DNA from: Robiginitomaculum sp.
GTDB taxonomy: Bacteria > Pseudomonadota > Alphaproteobacteria > Caulobacterales > Maricaulaceae
Direction of reading: 5' to 3'
Assembly: GCA_021776615.1 (NCBI GenBank)
Contig: JAJFFO010000001.1
Location: 1 to 64,000, forward strand
Length of the DNA: 64,000 nucleotides
Every line of letters starts with the position of its first letter. Position 1 is the stretch's first letter. Positions 35,701 to 45,655 of this stretch are shown here, one piece after another. The position numbers and the translations under genes are program-made. A model generated the notes under the pieces. That model had not been told where the DNA came from. It worked only from the letters and a program-made list of their open reading frames with translations, and did not search any database.

Positions 35701-36348
35701 ATGTTTGTACCCACCCCTTTCAAGATTAGCGAAAGCGACGCCCTTGCCATCGCGCAAGAGCACGAATTCGCTTGCCTTGTGGATTTGTCGGATGAGCCGG
35801 GCCGTGCGACACATTTGCCGCTCACTCTGGGGCAATCTAAAGCTGGCAAAGCACAGTTTTTTGGCCACTTTGCCAAGGGCAATCCGCAAGCCAAGACGGT
35901 CGCAAGCCGCGCTCAGGTCGTTGCCATTTTTTCCGGCCCGCACGGTTATGTCTCGCCAAATTGGTATGATAATCCACAAAACAATGTCGGCACCTGGGAC
36001 TATATGGCTGTGCATATCACCGGGCGCTTAACCCCGTTATCGGATGAAGACGGCATGGCCTTCATGCGCGGCTTTAGCGAGGGCTATGAGCAGGAATGGT
36101 CGCTGGACGCCCTACCCGCCGACAGGAAAGCCAGATTATTTGCTGGCATTGTACCTTTTATCCTGAACATCCAATCGATTCAGGGCGTCGCCAAGCTTAG
36201 TCAAAACCATCCCGACCATGAGCGCCGCACCATAGCGCACAACTTTGCCGCGCTGGGCAATCAAGCCCTCGCTACGAAAATGAACCAAAGCCTTGCCGCC
36301 ATGCAAGAGCAAAACCCCATCGCAATCGGAGAACCTTCCCATGACTGA
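35701..36348 (+). CDS. PaiB-like FMN-binding protein
   Basis: 215 residues matching the FMN-binding negative transcriptional regulator (PaiB) family. It opens with [11 protein letters not shown]. Conserved elements are THLPLTL, the [13 protein letters not shown] motif with the paired Trp/Tyr, [13 protein letters not shown] and the late VAKLSQNHP. The fold is a split-barrel flavin-binding domain; DNA binding has only been suggested for a few members. It lies inside the fatty-acid operon, 5 bases after an acyl-CoA dehydrogenase gene, and overlaps the thiolase gene by 8 bases. An oxidoreductase or flavin-sensing role in the pathway is plausible but unproven. Confidence 0.85.
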   Translation: MFVPTPFKISESDALAIAQEHEFACLVDLSDEPGRATHLPLTLGQSKAGKAQFFGHFAKGNPQAKTVASRAQVVAIFSGPHGYVSPNWYDNPQNNVGTWDYMAVHITGRLTPLSDEDGMAFMRGFSEGYEQEWSLDALPADRKARLFAGIVPFILNIQSIQGVAKLSQNHPDHERRTIAHNFAALGNQALATKMNQSLAAMQEQNPIAIGEPSHD

Positions 36349-37546
36349 AGCCTATATTTATGACGCCGTGCGTACACCGCGTGGCAAAAAGAAAAATGGT
36401 AGTTTGCACGAAATAACCGCGTTGCAACTCGCCACGCAACAATTGCAGGCCGTGCGCGACCGTAATGCGCTCGACACAGCTTTGGTTGACGATGTAATTT
36501 TGGGCTGCGTCACCCCGGTTGGCGAACAGGGCGCGGACATTGCCCGCACGGCGGTAATTGACGCTGGCTATGCGCAAACCACCGCCGGTTTCCAGATCAA
36601 TCGCTTTTGCGCCTCGGCATTGGAAGCGTGTAATCTTGGTGCCGCCAAGGTCATGTGCGGCGAAGCGGATTTCGTCATTGCCGGCGGCGTCGAAGCCATG
36701 AGCCGAGTGCCCATGGGCATGGATGGCGGCGCAATGGGCATCGACCCGTCGATCTCATTTGATCATAACATTGTACCCCAAGGCGTCTCCGCTGATTTGA
36801 TCGCCACCAAATATGGCTTTTCACGCGACGATGTGGATGCCTATGCCATGGAAAGCCAAAAGCGCGCGGCCAAGGCATGGAAAGAAGGTCGGTTCAAAAA
36901 CTCGGTGGTTCCGGTGAAGGACCAATTGGGCCTAACCATATTGGATCATGACGAACACATGCGCCCGGGCACCGACATGCAAAGCCTTGGTGGCCTCAAC
37001 TCCGCCTTTCAAGCATTGTCGGAGTTTGTTGGTCTCGATAGCGTTGCCATTCAGCGTTATCCGGAAATTGAAGCAATTAATTTTGTCCACACCGGCGGCA
37101 ATTCTTCGGGCATTGTTGATGGCGCTTCGGCGGTCCTCATTGGCTCCAAAGAGGCCGGGGAAAAAGCCGGTCTAAAACCACGGGCGCGTTTTCGCTCCAT
37201 GGCCAGCATTGGCTCCGAACCAACCATCATGCTCACTGGCCCGGTGACCGTTACCAAAAAGGCACTGGCCAAAGCCGGTATGGAAGTGGGCGATATTGAT
37301 TTGTATGAGCTGAATGAGGCTTTTGCTTCCGTGGTCTTGCGCCACATGCAGGCCTTTGACATCAACCCGGCGATTATGAACGTCAATGGCGGCGCTATCG
37401 CCATGGGCCACCCGTTGGGCGCTACCGGCGCAATGATTTTGGGCACAGTGCTGGATGAGTTGGAACGCTCGGACAAGCAAACCGCTTTGGCCACGCTTTG
37501 CGTTGGCGGCGGCATGGGGACAGCCACGATAATTGAGCGGGTGTAA
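36341..37546 (+). CDS. fadA: acetyl-CoA C-acyltransferase (thiolase)
   Basis: A 401-residue type I thiolase that cleaves 3-ketoacyl-CoA to acetyl-CoA and a shortened acyl-CoA. The nucleophilic cysteine lies in [14 protein letters not shown] (near residue 88). The second cluster [18 protein letters not shown] provides His, and [11 protein letters not shown] contains the second active-site Cys near the C-terminus. The substrate loop and length fit the FadA type. The ATG at 36341 starts the conserved [12 protein letters not shown] sequence and overlaps the paiB-like gene by 8 bases. The partner FadJ/FadB-type subunit is encoded just downstream. Confidence 0.94.
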   Translation: MTEAYIYDAVRTPRGKKKNGSLHEITALQLATQQLQAVRDRNALDTALVDDVILGCVTPVGEQGADIARTAVIDAGYAQTTAGFQINRFCASALEACNLGAAKVMCGEADFVIAGGVEAMSRVPMGMDGGAMGIDPSISFDHNIVPQGVSADLIATKYGFSRDDVDAYAMESQKRAAKAWKEGRFKNSVVPVKDQLGLTILDHDEHMRPGTDMQSLGGLNSAFQALSEFVGLDSVAIQRYPEIEAINFVHTGGNSSGIVDGASAVLIGSKEAGEKAGLKPRARFRSMASIGSEPTIMLTGPVTVTKKALAKAGMEVGDIDLYELNEAFASVVLRHMQAFDINPAIMNVNGGAIAMGHPLGATGAMILGTVLDELERSDKQTALATLCVGGGMGTATIIERV

Positions 37547-37547
37547 C

Positions 37548-37781
37548 ATGCGCAATAAAAACACTAGTCAAGCCATGAAAGCAGGCCTGCCAATCGGCAT
37601 TGCTATGGGCATTGCCCTAGGTGTGGCATTTGGCACCATCATGGATAATCTCGCCCTTGGAATTTCCGTGGGCGTAGCTCTTGGCGTGGCCATGGCCCCG
37701 GCCTTTGGCTTATCGCAATTGAAAAAACAAAACCCCGATCAAACAGATGATCATCCCTCTAAAGAGGAAGACAAGACATGA
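37548..37781 (+). CDS. small glycine-zipper membrane protein
   Basis: 77 residues with two hydrophobic, glycine-rich segments (GLPIGIAMGIALGVAFGTI and LGISVGVALGVAMAPAFGL) separated by a short loop, then a charged tail rich in Asp, Lys and Glu. Regular Gly spacing suggests tightly packed paired membrane helices. No known function. It starts 2 bases after the thiolase stop and overlaps the fadJ start by 4 bases (ATGA), so it is clearly part of the operon. It could anchor the beta-oxidation complex at the membrane, but that is only inference. Confidence 0.75.
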   Translation: MRNKNTSQAMKAGLPIGIAMGIALGVAFGTIMDNLALGISVGVALGVAMAPAFGLSQLKKQNPDQTDDHPSKEEDKT

Positions 37782-39976
37782 AACATTTTACCCTTAAAAC
37801 CGACAAAGACGGCATTGCGCTGATTACTTTTAACAGCCCGGATGTAAGCATGAATGTGCTCTCTGGTGAGGTGCTGGGAGAAATCCTCGAGTGGACCGAC
37901 GAAGTCGCCGCCAATGACGCCATTAAGGGCGCGGTGATTACTTCGGGCAAAGATAGTGCTTTTTGCGCCGGTGCCGATCTTTCCGGCCTTGGCAGTATCT
38001 TTGGCGAAGCGGCTAAGCTTTCCGCCGATGAGCGCAGCGCCATGCTGTATACCGAGTTTTTCAAAATCCACACGGCTTTTCGCAAACTCGAAACCTGTGG
38101 CAAGCCAGTGGCCGCGGCCATTAACGCCCTGGCCCTTGGTGGCGGGCTGGAAATCACCCTCGCCTGTCATTACCGCGTCGCTGCCAGCGATAATCCCAAA
38201 TTGAAACTCGGCCTGCCCGAAGCCATGGTCGGCGTTTTGCCCGGCGGCGGCGGCACCCAGCGCCTGCCGCGCCTGATCGGGGCCATGAATGCGTTTGATC
38301 TGATGCTGCAAGGCAAGCAGATCACCGCCGATAAAGCCTTGGCGCTTGGCGTTATTCACGCCGCTGTGCCCGGTGCGGAGCTGATCGAAAATGCCAAAGC
38401 CTGGGTCAAAGCCAATCCGGAAGCCAAACAACCATGGGATGCCGATAAGTTCAAAATCCCCGGCGGTGGTCCCTACCATCCTGCAGGCGCGCAGACATTT
38501 ATGGGCGTGTCACCAATGGTGCGCAAAAACACCTATGGCAATTACCCGGCCCAACGCTACATCCTCTCTTGCGTGTATGAAGGTTTGCAACTCGATATTG
38601 ATGCAGGCTTGCGCATTGAGTGCCGCTATTTCACCAAATTGATGCAGCGCCCGGAAAGCCGCAATATGATACGCTCGATTTTCTTGTCCAAACAAGCATT
38701 GGACAAGGGCGGTCGCCGCCCCGCAGGGCAAAGCAAAGGCGAGATCAAAAAAATTGCGGTAATCGGCGCCGGCTTTATGGGCGCAGGCGTAGCCTATGTC
38801 TCGGCCATGGCCGGTATTGAAGTGGCTCTGGTTGATGTTGACCAATCCGCAGCCGAAAAAGGCAAGGCCTTCACCGAGGGTGAGCTTGGCAAACGGGTAC
38901 AACGCAAAAAAATGGATCAGGCCAAAGCCGATGGTATTTTGGCACGCATCACGCCGACCACTGATTATTCGGTGATGAAAGATGCGGACATGGTTATCGA
39001 GGCGGTTTGAGAAAACCGCGAAGTGAAGGACAAAATCACCAAAATGGCCGAAGAAAACATGCGCGAAGATGCTGTTTTTGGCTCCAACACCTCAACCTTG
39101 CCAATCACCGGTCTGGCCGAGGCCAGCGTGCGCCCGGAAAACTTCATTGGCGTGCACTTCTTCTCGCCGGTACACAAAATGATGCTGGTCGAAATGATTG
39201 TTGGCGAAAAGACCTCTGATTACGCCATCTCACGGGCACTGGATTTTGCTACCAAAATTCGCAAAACTCCGATTGTGGTTTCCGACACTCGCGGTTTTTA
39301 CGCCAATCGGTGTGTGATGCGCTATATTGAACAAGGCATGGCTTTGCTGTCCGAGGGCGTAATCCCGGCTTTGATTGAAAACGGTGCCAAAATGGCTGGC
39401 ATGCCGGTGGGCCCCTTGTCCTTGCAAGACGAAGTGGCGATTGATCTGGGCTATAAAATCCTCAAACAAACCGAGGCAGACCTTGGCGCGGCAGCGGTTG
39501 CCGGGCCAACAAAGCCGATCATCACCGCCATGATCGAAAAGCATGACCGCATGGGCCGCAAAAATGGCAAAGGTTTTTACGATTACGCTGATGACGGCAA
39601 AAAGAAGCTTTGGACCGAACTTGGCCAATTTGCGGTTAATGGCTTGCTGCCCGAAGACCAACAACCAAGCCCGGCTTACCTTAAAGAGCGCATTTTGTAC
39701 GCGCAGGCCATCGAGGCGGCGCGTTGTATGGCGGAGGGCATTGTCCAAGACCCGCGTGAAGCCGATGTTGGCTCGATCCTGGGTTGGGGCTTCGCGCCTT
39801 ATACCGGCGGCGCGCTATCCTATATCGACACCATTGGGGCGGCAAACTTCGTCAAACGCGCCGACGAGCTGGCAAAACAATCTGGCGATGCTTATGCGGT
39901 GCCCGGTCTCTTGCGCGAAATGGCCAAAAACGGCGAGACGTTCTATGGCCGCTTTGGCAGCGAAAAAGCGGCTTAA
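37778..39976 (+). pseudogene. fadJ: FadJ/FadB-type 3-hydroxyacyl-CoA dehydrogenase/enoyl-CoA hydratase, interrupted by an in-frame TGA
   Basis: One continuous frame of 732 codons apart from TGA at 39008-39010. The N-terminal part is the enoyl-CoA hydratase domain: SGKDSAFCAGADLSGLG oxyanion loop, ALGGGLEITLACHYR and the Glu-containing EAMVGVLPGGGGTQRLPRL. It continues into the NAD-binding domain KIAVIGAGFMGAGVAYVSAMAG (near residue 323). The stop falls in the strand DMVIEAV-stop-ENREVKDK, where homologues have Phe or another large residue. The rest (SNTSTLPITGLAE, HFFSPVHKMMLVE, RGFYANR) is intact to 39976. Either the gene is inactivated or the base is an error; the remainder shows no decay. 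Separate expression of a 410-residue hydratase and a GTG-started 317-residue dehydrogenase fragment is possible but would break the NAD domain. Confidence 0.85.
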
Positions 39977-39981
39977 ACCAT

Positions 39982-40090
39982 TATTGGTGTCATCTCAGGT
40001 GCTCGGGTCATCCCGAATATTGGTGTCATCCCGGGTTTAATCCGGGGTCCACATAAGCCCCGGATAGCCTCACGGCTTCCGGGGTGACAC
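39982..40090. repeat. extragenic palindromic repeat cluster
   Basis: The 227-base gap before coaBC contains nested inverted repeats. GTGTCATCCCGG (40023-40034) faces CCGGGGTGACAC (40079-40090) with one mismatch. CCCCGGA (40058-40064) faces TCCGGGG (40078-40084), and TCGGG-TCAT-CCCGA lies at 40003-40016. A 13-base direct repeat TATTGGTGTCATC occurs at 39982 and 40018. This GTCATCCCGGG-type unit resembles widespread alphaproteobacterial interspersed palindromes. It may also terminate the fatty-acid operon. Copies elsewhere in the genome cannot be checked here. Confidence 0.75.
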
Positions 40091-40203
40091 CCTTTGGTTT
40101 GAACCTGCCAAACAGAAAACCATATATCTAGCGATTGCACGCTTAAAAAAGCTTTCGCGGTTGAGTGCTTTGCGATACCACACCTTCAGCATAAGGTGGG
40201 CCC

Positions 40204-41412
40204 ATGAACGGTAAATCCATATTACTCATCATTGGCGGCGGCATTGCGGCGTATAAATCGCTTGAGCTTATCCGGCTGTTCAAAAAGTCTGGGGCCAATG
40301 TACGCGCCGTATTGACCAAAGCGGGTGCAGAATTTGTCACCCCCTTGTCGGTTAGCGCACTGACCGCAGAGCCGGTTTACCAAGACCTGTTTGACCTCGA
40401 TGATGAAGCGCAAATGGGCCATATCCAATTATCCCGCATCGCTGATTTGATTGTCATCGCTCCGGCGACCGCCGATTTGATGGCAAAAATGGCCCATGGC
40501 CTTGCCAATGACTTGGCCTCGACGGTGCTGTTGGCCACCGACACCAAGGTGTTGATGGCCCCGGCCATGAATGTGCGCATGTGGGAACACCCGGCGACGC
40601 AGCGAAATTTGGCGCAATTGGAAGCCGACGGCATCACCCGTATTGGTCCCGATGAAGGCGACATGGCCTGCGGCGAGTTTGGCTTTGGGCGCATGGCCGA
40701 ACCCGAGGCGATTTTCAACGCCGCACGCGATTTGTTGGCCGGTGAAACCACAGGCCCGCTAAGCGGTAAACACATTCTCATTACTTCCGGCCCGACGCAC
40801 GAGGCCATTGACCCGGTGCGCTATATCGCCAACCGGTCTTCCGGGCGACAAGGTGCCGCCATTGCCAAAGCTTTGGCCAGCTTAGGCGCGAAAGTCAGCT
40901 ATATTACCGGGCCGGTGAACATTGCCGCCCCGCACAGCGTGACCACCATAAAAGTGCAAAGCGCACAAGATATGTTCCGCGCCGTCAATGAGGCTTTGCC
41001 CGCCGATGCCGCCATTTTTGCCGCTGCCGTGGCCGATTGGCGGGTGGATTGCCAAGGCGATGAAAACCGCAAAATAAAAAAACAAAAAGGTAGAATGCCG
41101 GTTTTTAATTTTTGTGAAAACCCGGACATTCTGGCCAGCATTAGCGCCCTGCCCACAAATAAACGCCCACCTTTGGTAATCGGCTTTGCCGCCGAGACTG
41201 ACCATGTATTGCCAAACGCCCGGGCCAAATATAAGCGTAAAGGCTGTGACTGGTTATTGGCCAATGATGTGTCTGGCGATGTGATGGGCGGCGACAATAA
41301 TCAAGTCACTTTATTAAGCCCGGATGGGGAAGAAAGTTGGCCGTTAATGAGTAAAGACGATGTGGCCAAACGTCTGGCTACAAAAATCGCAAAGGCATTG
41401 AGTAAACCATGA
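40204..41412 (+). CDS. coaBC: bifunctional phosphopantothenoylcysteine decarboxylase / phosphopantothenate-cysteine ligase
   Basis: A 402-residue CoaBC, which makes 4'-phosphopantetheine for coenzyme A in two steps. The N-terminal FMN-dependent CoaC domain (about 1-180) has [42 protein letters not shown] and the [16 protein letters not shown] substrate clamp. The CTP-dependent CoaB domain (about 185-402) has [34 protein letters not shown] and the Lys-rich KIKKQKG segment. The stop overlaps the start of dut (ATGA), the common coaBC-dut pairing. Confidence 0.96.
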   Translation: MNGKSILLIIGGGIAAYKSLELIRLFKKSGANVRAVLTKAGAEFVTPLSVSALTAEPVYQDLFDLDDEAQMGHIQLSRIADLIVIAPATADLMAKMAHGLANDLASTVLLATDTKVLMAPAMNVRMWEHPATQRNLAQLEADGITRIGPDEGDMACGEFGFGRMAEPEAIFNAARDLLAGETTGPLSGKHILITSGPTHEAIDPVRYIANRSSGRQGAAIAKALASLGAKVSYITGPVNIAAPHSVTTIKVQSAQDMFRAVNEALPADAAIFAAAVADWRVDCQGDENRKIKKQKGRMPVFNFCENPDILASISALPTNKRPPLVIGFAAETDHVLPNARAKYKRKGCDWLLANDVSGDVMGGDNNQVTLLSPDGEESWPLMSKDDVAKRLATKIAKALSKP

Positions 41413-41876
41413 ATCACCAATCGTCGCGGCCGCTGGTCGCCATCAAAACCCTGCCGCATTTTAACGACCTGGAATTGCCCAGCTATGAAACCCCGCAATC
41501 GGCCGGTGCCGATTTGCGCGTGGCATTGCCGCAAGATGAGCCAATTACTCTCAAACCTGGCGAACGGGTATTATTGCCCACCGGGCTGGCCATTGCCTTG
41601 CCAGCAGGCTTTGAAGCGCAAATCCGCCCGCGCTCGGGATTGGCATTAAAAAACGGCATTACCGTGCTCAACAGCCCCGGCACCATTGATGCAGATTATC
41701 GCGGCGAGTTAAAAATATTGCTGATCAATCATGGTGCTGAAGTTTTTGAAATTGCGCGCGGCATGCGCGTCGCGCAAATGGTCATCGCCCCCATTGTGCA
41801 AGTAGACTGGATGGCCAGTGTAGATTTACCAGAATCCACACGCGGCGCGGGTGGTTACGGTTCAACCGGCGTTTAA
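41409..41876 (+). CDS. dut: deoxyuridine 5'-triphosphate nucleotidohydrolase
   Basis: A 155-residue trimeric dUTPase that hydrolyses dUTP to dUMP and keeps uracil out of DNA. The five motifs are present: [10 protein letters not shown] (1), [15 protein letters not shown] (2 and start of 3), [15 protein letters not shown] (3, with catalytic Asp), [12 protein letters not shown] (4) and the C-terminal P-loop-like [10 protein letters not shown] (5). It is translationally coupled to coaBC by a 4-base overlap and followed after 34 bases by cysK. Confidence 0.97.
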   Translation: MNHQSSRPLVAIKTLPHFNDLELPSYETPQSAGADLRVALPQDEPITLKPGERVLLPTGLAIALPAGFEAQIRPRSGLALKNGITVLNSPGTIDADYRGELKILLINHGAEVFEIARGMRVAQMVIAPIVQVDWMASVDLPESTRGAGGYGSTGV

Positions 41877-41910
41877 CGCCGACTAATGAAGTTTCTGACG
41901 GGAGAAAGTA

Positions 41911-42876
41911 ATGACCAATACACCTAAAGACACCGCACATCGCGGACGCATTTTTGATGACATGCCAGCGACCATGGGCAATACGCCCTTGGTGCGCTTG
42001 TCGCGCCTTGCCAAAGCCAAGGGTGCCAAAGCGGAAATTCTGGCCAAGCTTGAATTCTTCAACCCGCTGGCATCGGTGAAAGACCGTATTGGTGTCGCCA
42101 TGATTGATGATTTGGAAGCGCAAGGCGTGTTAAAACCCGGCGGTACTATTGTTGAGCCAACTTCTGGCAATACCGGCATTGCCCTGGCGTTTGTGGCGGC
42201 GGCGCGCGGCTATAAACTGATCCTCACCATGCCCGAAACCATGTCGATTGAGCGGCGCAAAATGCTGACCCATTTGGGCGCGCAAATTGACCTCACCCCT
42301 GGCCCCAAAGGCATGCAGGGGGCCCTCGACCGTGCCGACGAAATTGTCAAGGAAATCCCGGGCGCGGTACTGGCCCGGCAATTTTCCAACCCTGCCAATC
42401 CGGCAATACACGAACGCACCACCGCCGAAGAAATCTGGGCCGACACCGATGGGCAATTTGATGTCTTCATTGCTGGGGTAGGCACTGGCGGTACCATTAG
42501 CGGCGTCGCCCGCGCGCTTAAACCCCGCCTGCCCGGCCTTAAAGTAGTCGCGGTAGAACCCGCCGAAAGCCAGCTTCTTGCCGGTGAGGGCCCCGGCCCG
42601 CACAAAATTCAGGGCATTGGCGCCAACTTCATTCCCGATAATCTTGACCGGGCACTGGTTGACGAAGTTATTCCGGTTTCCTCCGACGAAGCGTTTGCCA
42701 TGGCCCGCGAAACCGCGCGGCTGGAAGGTTTGCCTTGCGGCATTTCCTCTGGCGCAGCGCTTAAAGCGGCGGTGGATTTGGCCAAGCGCGACGACATGGC
42801 CGGTAAACGCATTGTGGTGATTATACCCTCATTTGCCGAACGTTATCTGTCGACGCCCTTGTTTGAGGATGGGTAA
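41911..42876 (+). CDS. cysK: cysteine synthase A (O-acetylserine sulfhydrylase)
   Basis: A 321-residue PLP enzyme of the beta-family. The Schiff-base lysine is in [15 protein letters not shown] (near residue 50), the substrate loop is [16 protein letters not shown], and the PLP-phosphate loop is [13 protein letters not shown]. It makes L-cysteine from O-acetylserine and sulfide. The C-terminal [10 protein letters not shown]-like sequence ([14 protein letters not shown]) is typical of CysK over CysM. A GGGAG site precedes the ATG. No cysE lies alongside. Confidence 0.95.
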   Translation: MTNTPKDTAHRGRIFDDMPATMGNTPLVRLSRLAKAKGAKAEILAKLEFFNPLASVKDRIGVAMIDDLEAQGVLKPGGTIVEPTSGNTGIALAFVAAARGYKLILTMPETMSIERRKMLTHLGAQIDLTPGPKGMQGALDRADEIVKEIPGAVLARQFSNPANPAIHERTTAEEIWADTDGQFDVFIAGVGTGGTISGVARALKPRLPGLKVVAVEPAESQLLAGEGPGPHKIQGIGANFIPDNLDRALVDEVIPVSSDEAFAMARETARLEGLPCGISSGAALKAAVDLAKRDDMAGKRIVVIIPSFAERYLSTPLFEDG

Positions 42877-42962
42877 ACTCTAACCCATAAGCACGACTGC
42901 GCGTCGGCGACCATTCGCCGCCCCGCCGGAGACCGGCGCGCAGCACCTCGTCGTGAGGCAAA

Positions 42963-43523
42963 TCAAGCCTCCAGTTCGGCGTCCCAATAGAGGAAATCCA
43001 GCCAGCTTTCGTGTAAAAACCCGGGCGGAAAGCGCCGTCCCTGTTTTTGCAATTCAAACGAGCTTGGCCGGATTGGCGGATGCGCCGGGACCATGCCCGC
43101 TTGCCGTGGCATACGCCCGCCCTTTTTGAGATTGCACGGCGAACAGGCGGTGACAATATTGTTCCATTTGGTGGTGCCGCCTTTGGAACGCGGAATCAAA
43201 TGGTCAAACGTCAATTCCTCGCCAATGCCGCAATACACACAGGCAAAGCCATCGCGCAGGAATACGTTAAAACGGGTAAATGCCGGTACGCGGTTTTGCG
43301 CCACATAGTCTTTCAGCGCCACCACGCTTGGCAGGGCCATGCTGGTGGTCGGAGAATGCACCAGATGGTCATATTGCGCGACAATACTCACCCGGTCCAA
43401 AAATACCGCTTTGATGGCCTCTTTCCAATCGAGCAGCGATAAAGGGTGGTAACAAAGCGGTTGATAATCGGCATTCAGGACCAAACAGGGCCAGCCGCGT
43501 GCTTTTGCGGTTATGGCATTCAT
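42963..43523 (-). CDS. HNH endonuclease
   Basis: A 186-residue HNH nuclease of the alphaproteobacterial chromosomal type. The zinc-binding CVYC pair and the core FDHLIPRSKGGTTKWNNIVTACSPCN hold both the HNH His/Asn residues and the second CxxC. The N-terminal NADYQPLCYHPLSLLDWKEAI is a conserved extension of this group. The ATG at 43523 is preferred to TTG at 43529 because GGGGA lies 6 bases upstream. No restriction-modification partner is nearby, and a housekeeping DNA-repair role is only suspected. It is convergent with cysK. Confidence 0.85.
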   Translation of the reverse strand: MNAITAKARGWPCLVLNADYQPLCYHPLSLLDWKEAIKAVFLDRVSIVAQYDHLVHSPTTSMALPSVVALKDYVAQNRVPAFTRFNVFLRDGFACVYCGIGEELTFDHLIPRSKGGTTKWNNIVTACSPCNLKKGGRMPRQAGMVPAHPPIRPSSFELQKQGRRFPPGFLHESWLDFLYWDAELEA

Positions 43524-43683
43524 CGACAATCCCCGATCGGACGTGATGAAGAAAAATGGGGTTTATATCCTTTGAAAGCGCCGGTACTCCTCAACACTCA
43601 CGCAAAAATCGGCAAGCGTTCCAAACTTGATTCGCTTCACCTTACCGTATGTTAGATGAATATGTCATGACGAAAACCGGGCT

Positions 43684-44340
43684 TTATGACGCAGGGTCAA
43701 GAATTTCTTGCAAAAATTGTCCACCCAGCGCCAAACCATCATGCCCGATAGAGTGCGGCACCTTATGGCTGATATGCCAGCGTGTATCGACCCCTGCGCC
43801 GCGCAACGCCTCCATAGCCTGCATGCTGAAAGCCACCGGCAACACCTCGTCGGCGTCGCCATGAATAAGCTGAACCTTTGGCTTTGAAGCAATTTCAGCG
43901 GCCAGTTTTTCCGGCGCCGCCAAAGCCCCGGAATAGCCCAATATACCGGCAATTTTTTGGCGGCGGCGCAACCCCACCTGCAATGCCAGCATCGTGCCCT
44001 GACTAAACCCTACCAGCGCCAGACGGTCGGCGCCAAGGCCGGTGCGCGCCAGTTCGGCATCCACAAACTCGTCCAGTGCCGGGGCGGCGTCGCGGGCCCC
44101 TTGGGCGATAATTTCCGGGTTCATTTGCGATAGCCCAAACCATTGATAACCGCCCGGCAAGCCCGGCACATTGCCCGGTGCATTGGGGGCGACAAATTCG
44201 GTATCGGGTAGCAAATCAGCCCAATGGGGGGCCAAACCAATGAGGTCTTCACCATTGGATCCATAGCCATGACAAAAAATCACCAAAGATTTGGCGGCAC
44301 TGCCCGATTTGGCAGGCTGACGCGGACCTGTAAGTGACAT
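43684..44340 (-). CDS. alpha/beta hydrolase, carboxylesterase/phospholipase type
   Basis: A 218-residue serine esterase of the phospholipase/carboxylesterase (Abhydrolase_2) family. LVIFCHGYGSNGEDLIGLAPHW holds the oxyanion residue, GFSQGTMLALQVGLRR the nucleophile elbow (Ser near residue 118), and LIHGDADEVLPVAFSMQA plus HSIGHDGLALG the catalytic Asp and His. It is a soluble cytoplasmic enzyme on short acyl esters. The ATG at 44340 starts conserved sequence; an upstream extension through the divergent promoter region is ignored. It is divergent from gluQ. Confidence 0.9.
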   Translation of the reverse strand: MSLTGPRQPAKSGSAAKSLVIFCHGYGSNGEDLIGLAPHWADLLPDTEFVAPNAPGNVPGLPGGYQWFGLSQMNPEIIAQGARDAAPALDEFVDAELARTGLGADRLALVGFSQGTMLALQVGLRRRQKIAGILGYSGALAAPEKLAAEIASKPKVQLIHGDADEVLPVAFSMQAMEALRGAGVDTRWHISHKVPHSIGHDGLALGGQFLQEILDPAS

Positions 44341-44436
44341 ATTATACCCTTTCGCAACACAAGTAGCGAACTTATCAAGATTGTCATATCGCGCAATCTT
44401 TTGCCGCACGCACCAGTATAAGGGTAAATCAGCATA

Positions 44437-45291
44437 ATGCGCAGTTTCGTCACCCGGTTTGCTCCCTCGCCGTCGGGCTTTTTGCATTTGGGCCATGCCC
44501 ATAGCGCCTTGTGTGCGTTTGAAGCCGCACGGACGGCAGCAGGCCATTTTGTCTTGCGCATTGAGGATATAGACACGGTGCGCTGCCGCCCGGAATTTGA
44601 GGCCGCAATTTTTGAAGATTTGCGCTGGCTGGGCCTGAGTTGGGAACACCCGGTACGCCGCCAATCAGAGCATTTTGACGATTACGCAAAAAGCCTGAAA
44701 CGATTGAACGATTTGGGTGTCCTCTATCGCTGCTTCAAAACCCGCCGCGAAGTGATGGCGGATATGGTGCGCGCACCGCACGGCGTCGGCGAGGTCTATG
44801 CTGGCCCGGCGAACAAAATGTCCACTGCGGAAGAGGATGACCGTATTGGTGCGGGCCAGCCTTTTGCCTGGCGATTATCACTGGCCGCGGCCCGCGAGGT
44901 GCTGTGCACCAATTGGGAGCGGCTGCATTTCATCGAAGAGGGCGCTGGCCCTGATGGCGAACAAGGCAAGATTACCGCGCGCCCCGAAATTTTGGGCGAT
45001 GTAATATTAGCGCGCAAGGATATTACTACCTCATACCATCTGAGCGTCGTCCATGATGACACCTTGCAGGGCATCAACCATGTTGTGCGTGGCGTGGACT
45101 TGTTTGAAAGCACCCATATGCACGTATTGCTGCAAAACCTGTTGCAGATGCCAACTCCGATTTACCGCCATCATGGCTTGATCAATGATGATAGCGGCAA
45201 GCGGCTGGCCAAACGCAATGCGGCAGCCAGTTTGCACACCTATCGCAAACAGGGCCTGAACCGACAAGACATGCACCAAATGCTGCTTTAG
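44437..45291 (+). CDS. gluQ: glutamyl-Q tRNA(Asp) synthetase
   Basis: A 284-residue truncated glutamyl-tRNA-synthetase paralogue. It has the HIGH-type motif in RFAPSPSGFLHLGHAHSAL, the VLRIEDIDTVRC segment and a KMSKS-like GKRLAKRN near residue 250. It ends before any anticodon-binding domain, as expected for GluQ. The enzyme attaches glutamate to queuosine in the anticodon of tRNA-Asp. The zinc-site region seen in E. coli is not obvious (CFKTRREV only). It is transcribed alone, divergent from the esterase gene. Confidence 0.93.
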   Translation: MRSFVTRFAPSPSGFLHLGHAHSALCAFEAARTAAGHFVLRIEDIDTVRCRPEFEAAIFEDLRWLGLSWEHPVRRQSEHFDDYAKSLKRLNDLGVLYRCFKTRREVMADMVRAPHGVGEVYAGPANKMSTAEEDDRIGAGQPFAWRLSLAAAREVLCTNWERLHFIEEGAGPDGEQGKITARPEILGDVILARKDITTSYHLSVVHDDTLQGINHVVRGVDLFESTHMHVLLQNLLQMPTPIYRHHGLINDDSGKRLAKRNAAASLHTYRKQGLNRQDMHQMLL

Positions 45292-45655
45292 CAGCGTTGC
45301 AAATTGCATATTCTAGCGCCGATAAGAGCGGCGGGGATAAGGCTGGGGGCTTTGCGATATTCGCCACAACAATAAGGGACGAAAAGCGTAAATTTAGCGT
45401 CGCCTTAGCCATGCAAAATGCCGCATCAGCTTAACATAAGGGACATTTCAGGGGCAGGGGTGAGGGTCAAATGATACTGCGCCATATCCCTTGGCTGACC
45501 CTTGGCCCTAATACCGCCCATGGGCAATTACCCTCGAGATTAGGCCGATATCATGCCAGCGTTTCACACCCATAGAAAACTTATCCACCCCCCGGCGATT
45601 GGACGTACAATCATACTCGCTTTGACATTGTGAATAGCTTCTTCCGGCCCAAAGT
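45292..45655. other. 364-base intergenic stretch, no feature recognised
   Basis: Between the convergent gluQ and SDR genes I find no open frame with coding character, no tRNA and no clear terminator. It contains one DnaA-box-like TTATCCACC (45581-45589) and some short repeats of GGGTCA/TGACCC around 45466-45506, not enough to claim an origin or regulatory site. Confidence 0.5.

Noticed and set aside
39008-39010. TGA decoded as tryptophan or selenocysteine
   Set aside because: Other genes in the window use TGA as a true, position-critical stop (for example in the overlapping addB-addA junction), and no stem-loop of SECIS type is evident after the codon.
45581-45589. DnaA box suggesting a replication origin
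   Set aside because: A single imperfect box without a cluster, AT-rich unwinding element or origin-associated genes.
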